The notes under the pieces were generated by a model. That model was not told where the DNA came from. It saw nothing but the letters and a program-made list of their open reading frames with translations, and ran no database searches. Below, one piece after another: positions 63,510 to 64,000 of a stretch of 64,000 nucleotides of DNA. Both the position numbers and the translations under genes were made by a program. Every line of letters starts with the position of its first letter. Positions within the stretch are counted from its first letter, which is position 1. The stretch is taken from the NCBI RefSeq assembly GCF_000971985.1, contig NZ_LAQQ01000005.1, positions 548,979 through 612,978 on the forward strand, written 5' to 3'. The stretch is from Paenibacillus dauci (GTDB taxonomy: Bacteria > Bacillota > Bacilli > Paenibacillales > Paenibacillaceae).

Positions 63510-63851
63510 ATGAGTATGACCGAATACAAAGGAAAAGTGAAAAATATTCAAGATACGCCTTTTGGATATACACTGTCTGTAATTGGCGGCAAATGGAAGA
63601 TGGTTATTCTGTATCTGATTGCTGAGAATGAGACGATCCGATTCAATGATCTGCATCGGCAGGTCGGAACCATTACCTACAAAATATTAAGCGCCCAGCT
63701 TAAAGAACTGGAAGCCGATGGACTGGTATTACGCAAGGAATATCCACAGATCCCTCCCAAAGTAGAGTACAGCCTGACTGATAAAGCGATGACCCTGCTG
63801 CCTGTGTTGGAAGGGTTATGCGAATGGGGCGCTCGCAATCAAGATTGCTGA
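63510..63851 (+). CDS. HxlR family transcriptional regulator
   Basis: 113 residues. Typical HxlR winged helix FGYTLSVIGGKWKMVILYLIAENETIRFNDLHRQVGTITYKILSAQLKELEADGLVLRKEYPQIPPKVEYSLTDKAMTLLPVLEGLCEWG. ATG at 63510 lies 11 bases after GGGAGG; an upstream ATG at 63468 has no ribosome site. HxlR proteins sense electrophiles, redox state or formaldehyde; this one lacks an obvious N-terminal Cys. Target genes probably lie right of the window. Confidence 0.88.
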   Translation: MSMTEYKGKVKNIQDTPFGYTLSVIGGKWKMVILYLIAENETIRFNDLHRQVGTITYKILSAQLKELEADGLVLRKEYPQIPPKVEYSLTDKAMTLLPVLEGLCEWGARNQDC

Positions 63852-63974
63852 CAAGAATGCAGCATTCGGCTATTTCTTCTCACAATAGATATTATTACTG
63901 CACTATACAAAAAAGGACTTCGATGTATAAACTGTACCCTTTGTAAAGGACATTTCAAAAAAAGGTTAGGACAC

Positions 63975-64000
63975 GTGAAGAAGCTGTTGCCTGTATGTTG
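63975..64000 (+). CDS. Possible start of another gene (truncated by the window edge)
   Basis: GTG at 63975 is preceded by AAGGTTAGG and opens VKKLLPVC, the type of basic-hydrophobic start seen in lipoproteins or signal peptides. Only eight codons are visible. Confidence 0.3.

Noticed and set aside
1..64000. tRNA, rRNA, CRISPR array, insertion sequence, prophage or integration site
   Set aside because: I looked for clover-leaf-like terminal CCA genes, regularly spaced repeats, transposase motifs and flanking direct repeats and saw none. A covariance or profile scan would be needed to exclude short RNAs.

Overview
The window reads as a chromosomal segment of a Paenibacillus-like member of the Bacillales. 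The left edge carries the Firmicutes block tmcAL (ylbM) / ylbL / coaD / rsmD. Ribosome-binding sites are strong AGGAGG types, TTG and GTG starts occur, and there are sporulation-lineage genes (NucB nuclease, YjfB) and a Bacillus-type purine (puc) cluster led by PucR. I saw no rRNA, tRNA, CRISPR, insertion sequence or phage gene.

Layout. 1-3 kb: housekeeping block. 3-5 kb: TetR regulator and MFS exporter sharing two matching operators. 5-9 kb: NucB nuclease, a YjfB motility-type peptide behind a sigma-D-like promoter, and two SUKH proteins flanking an acyl-CoA dehydrogenase-like flavoprotein. 9-19 kb: plant-polysaccharide region with an SMP-30 lactonase, a GDSL esterase, an alpha/beta esterase, an AraC regulator, a divergent GH42 beta-galactosidase, an aldo/keto reductase and the altronate pair uxaA-uxaB. 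19-21 kb: TPR protein and APH-family kinase.

21.6-37.5 kb: a purine-degradation cluster, all on the minus strand. PucR is followed by OHCU decarboxylase, HIU hydrolase, allantoinase, allantoate amidohydrolase and ureidoglycine-glyoxylate aminotransferase. Then come a gamma-glutamyltransferase-family (HpxW-like) hydrolase, an ATZ/TRZ-type deaminase, XdhC and MobA-like maturation factors, and the three xanthine dehydrogenase subunits behind their own promoter. Together they take guanine or xanthine through urate products to glyoxylate, ammonia and oxalurate/oxalate. No uricase and no purine or allantoin permease is present.

38-47 kb: GNAT and methyltransferase genes; a three-gene unit of an ABM monooxygenase, a cobalamin-binding protein with the W-x9-EH motif of light-sensing B12 domains, and a soluble hybrid histidine kinase (HisKA-HATPase-REC-HPt); a MarR/TetX-like flavin monooxygenase pair with two clear operators; an azoR-MhqR-like pair; and rpiA. 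48-56 kb: a membrane chemoreceptor, a stand-alone NRPS-like reductase (remnant C, A, T, terminal reductase), a secreted subtilase, and a degenerate nucleotidyltransferase-like gene behind a perfect Fur box. 56-64 kb: fumC, ung, a soluble YfmS-like chemoreceptor, transaldolase with a long structured leader, a MarR-MFS pair and an HxlR regulator.

Best candidates for undescribed biology are the B12-protein/histidine-kinase unit (a possible light or cobalamin signalling system), the stand-alone A-T-R enzyme, and the uricase-less purine cluster with a built-in oxamate/oxalate branch. All functions are inferred from sequence read by eye. No alignment or database search was run.
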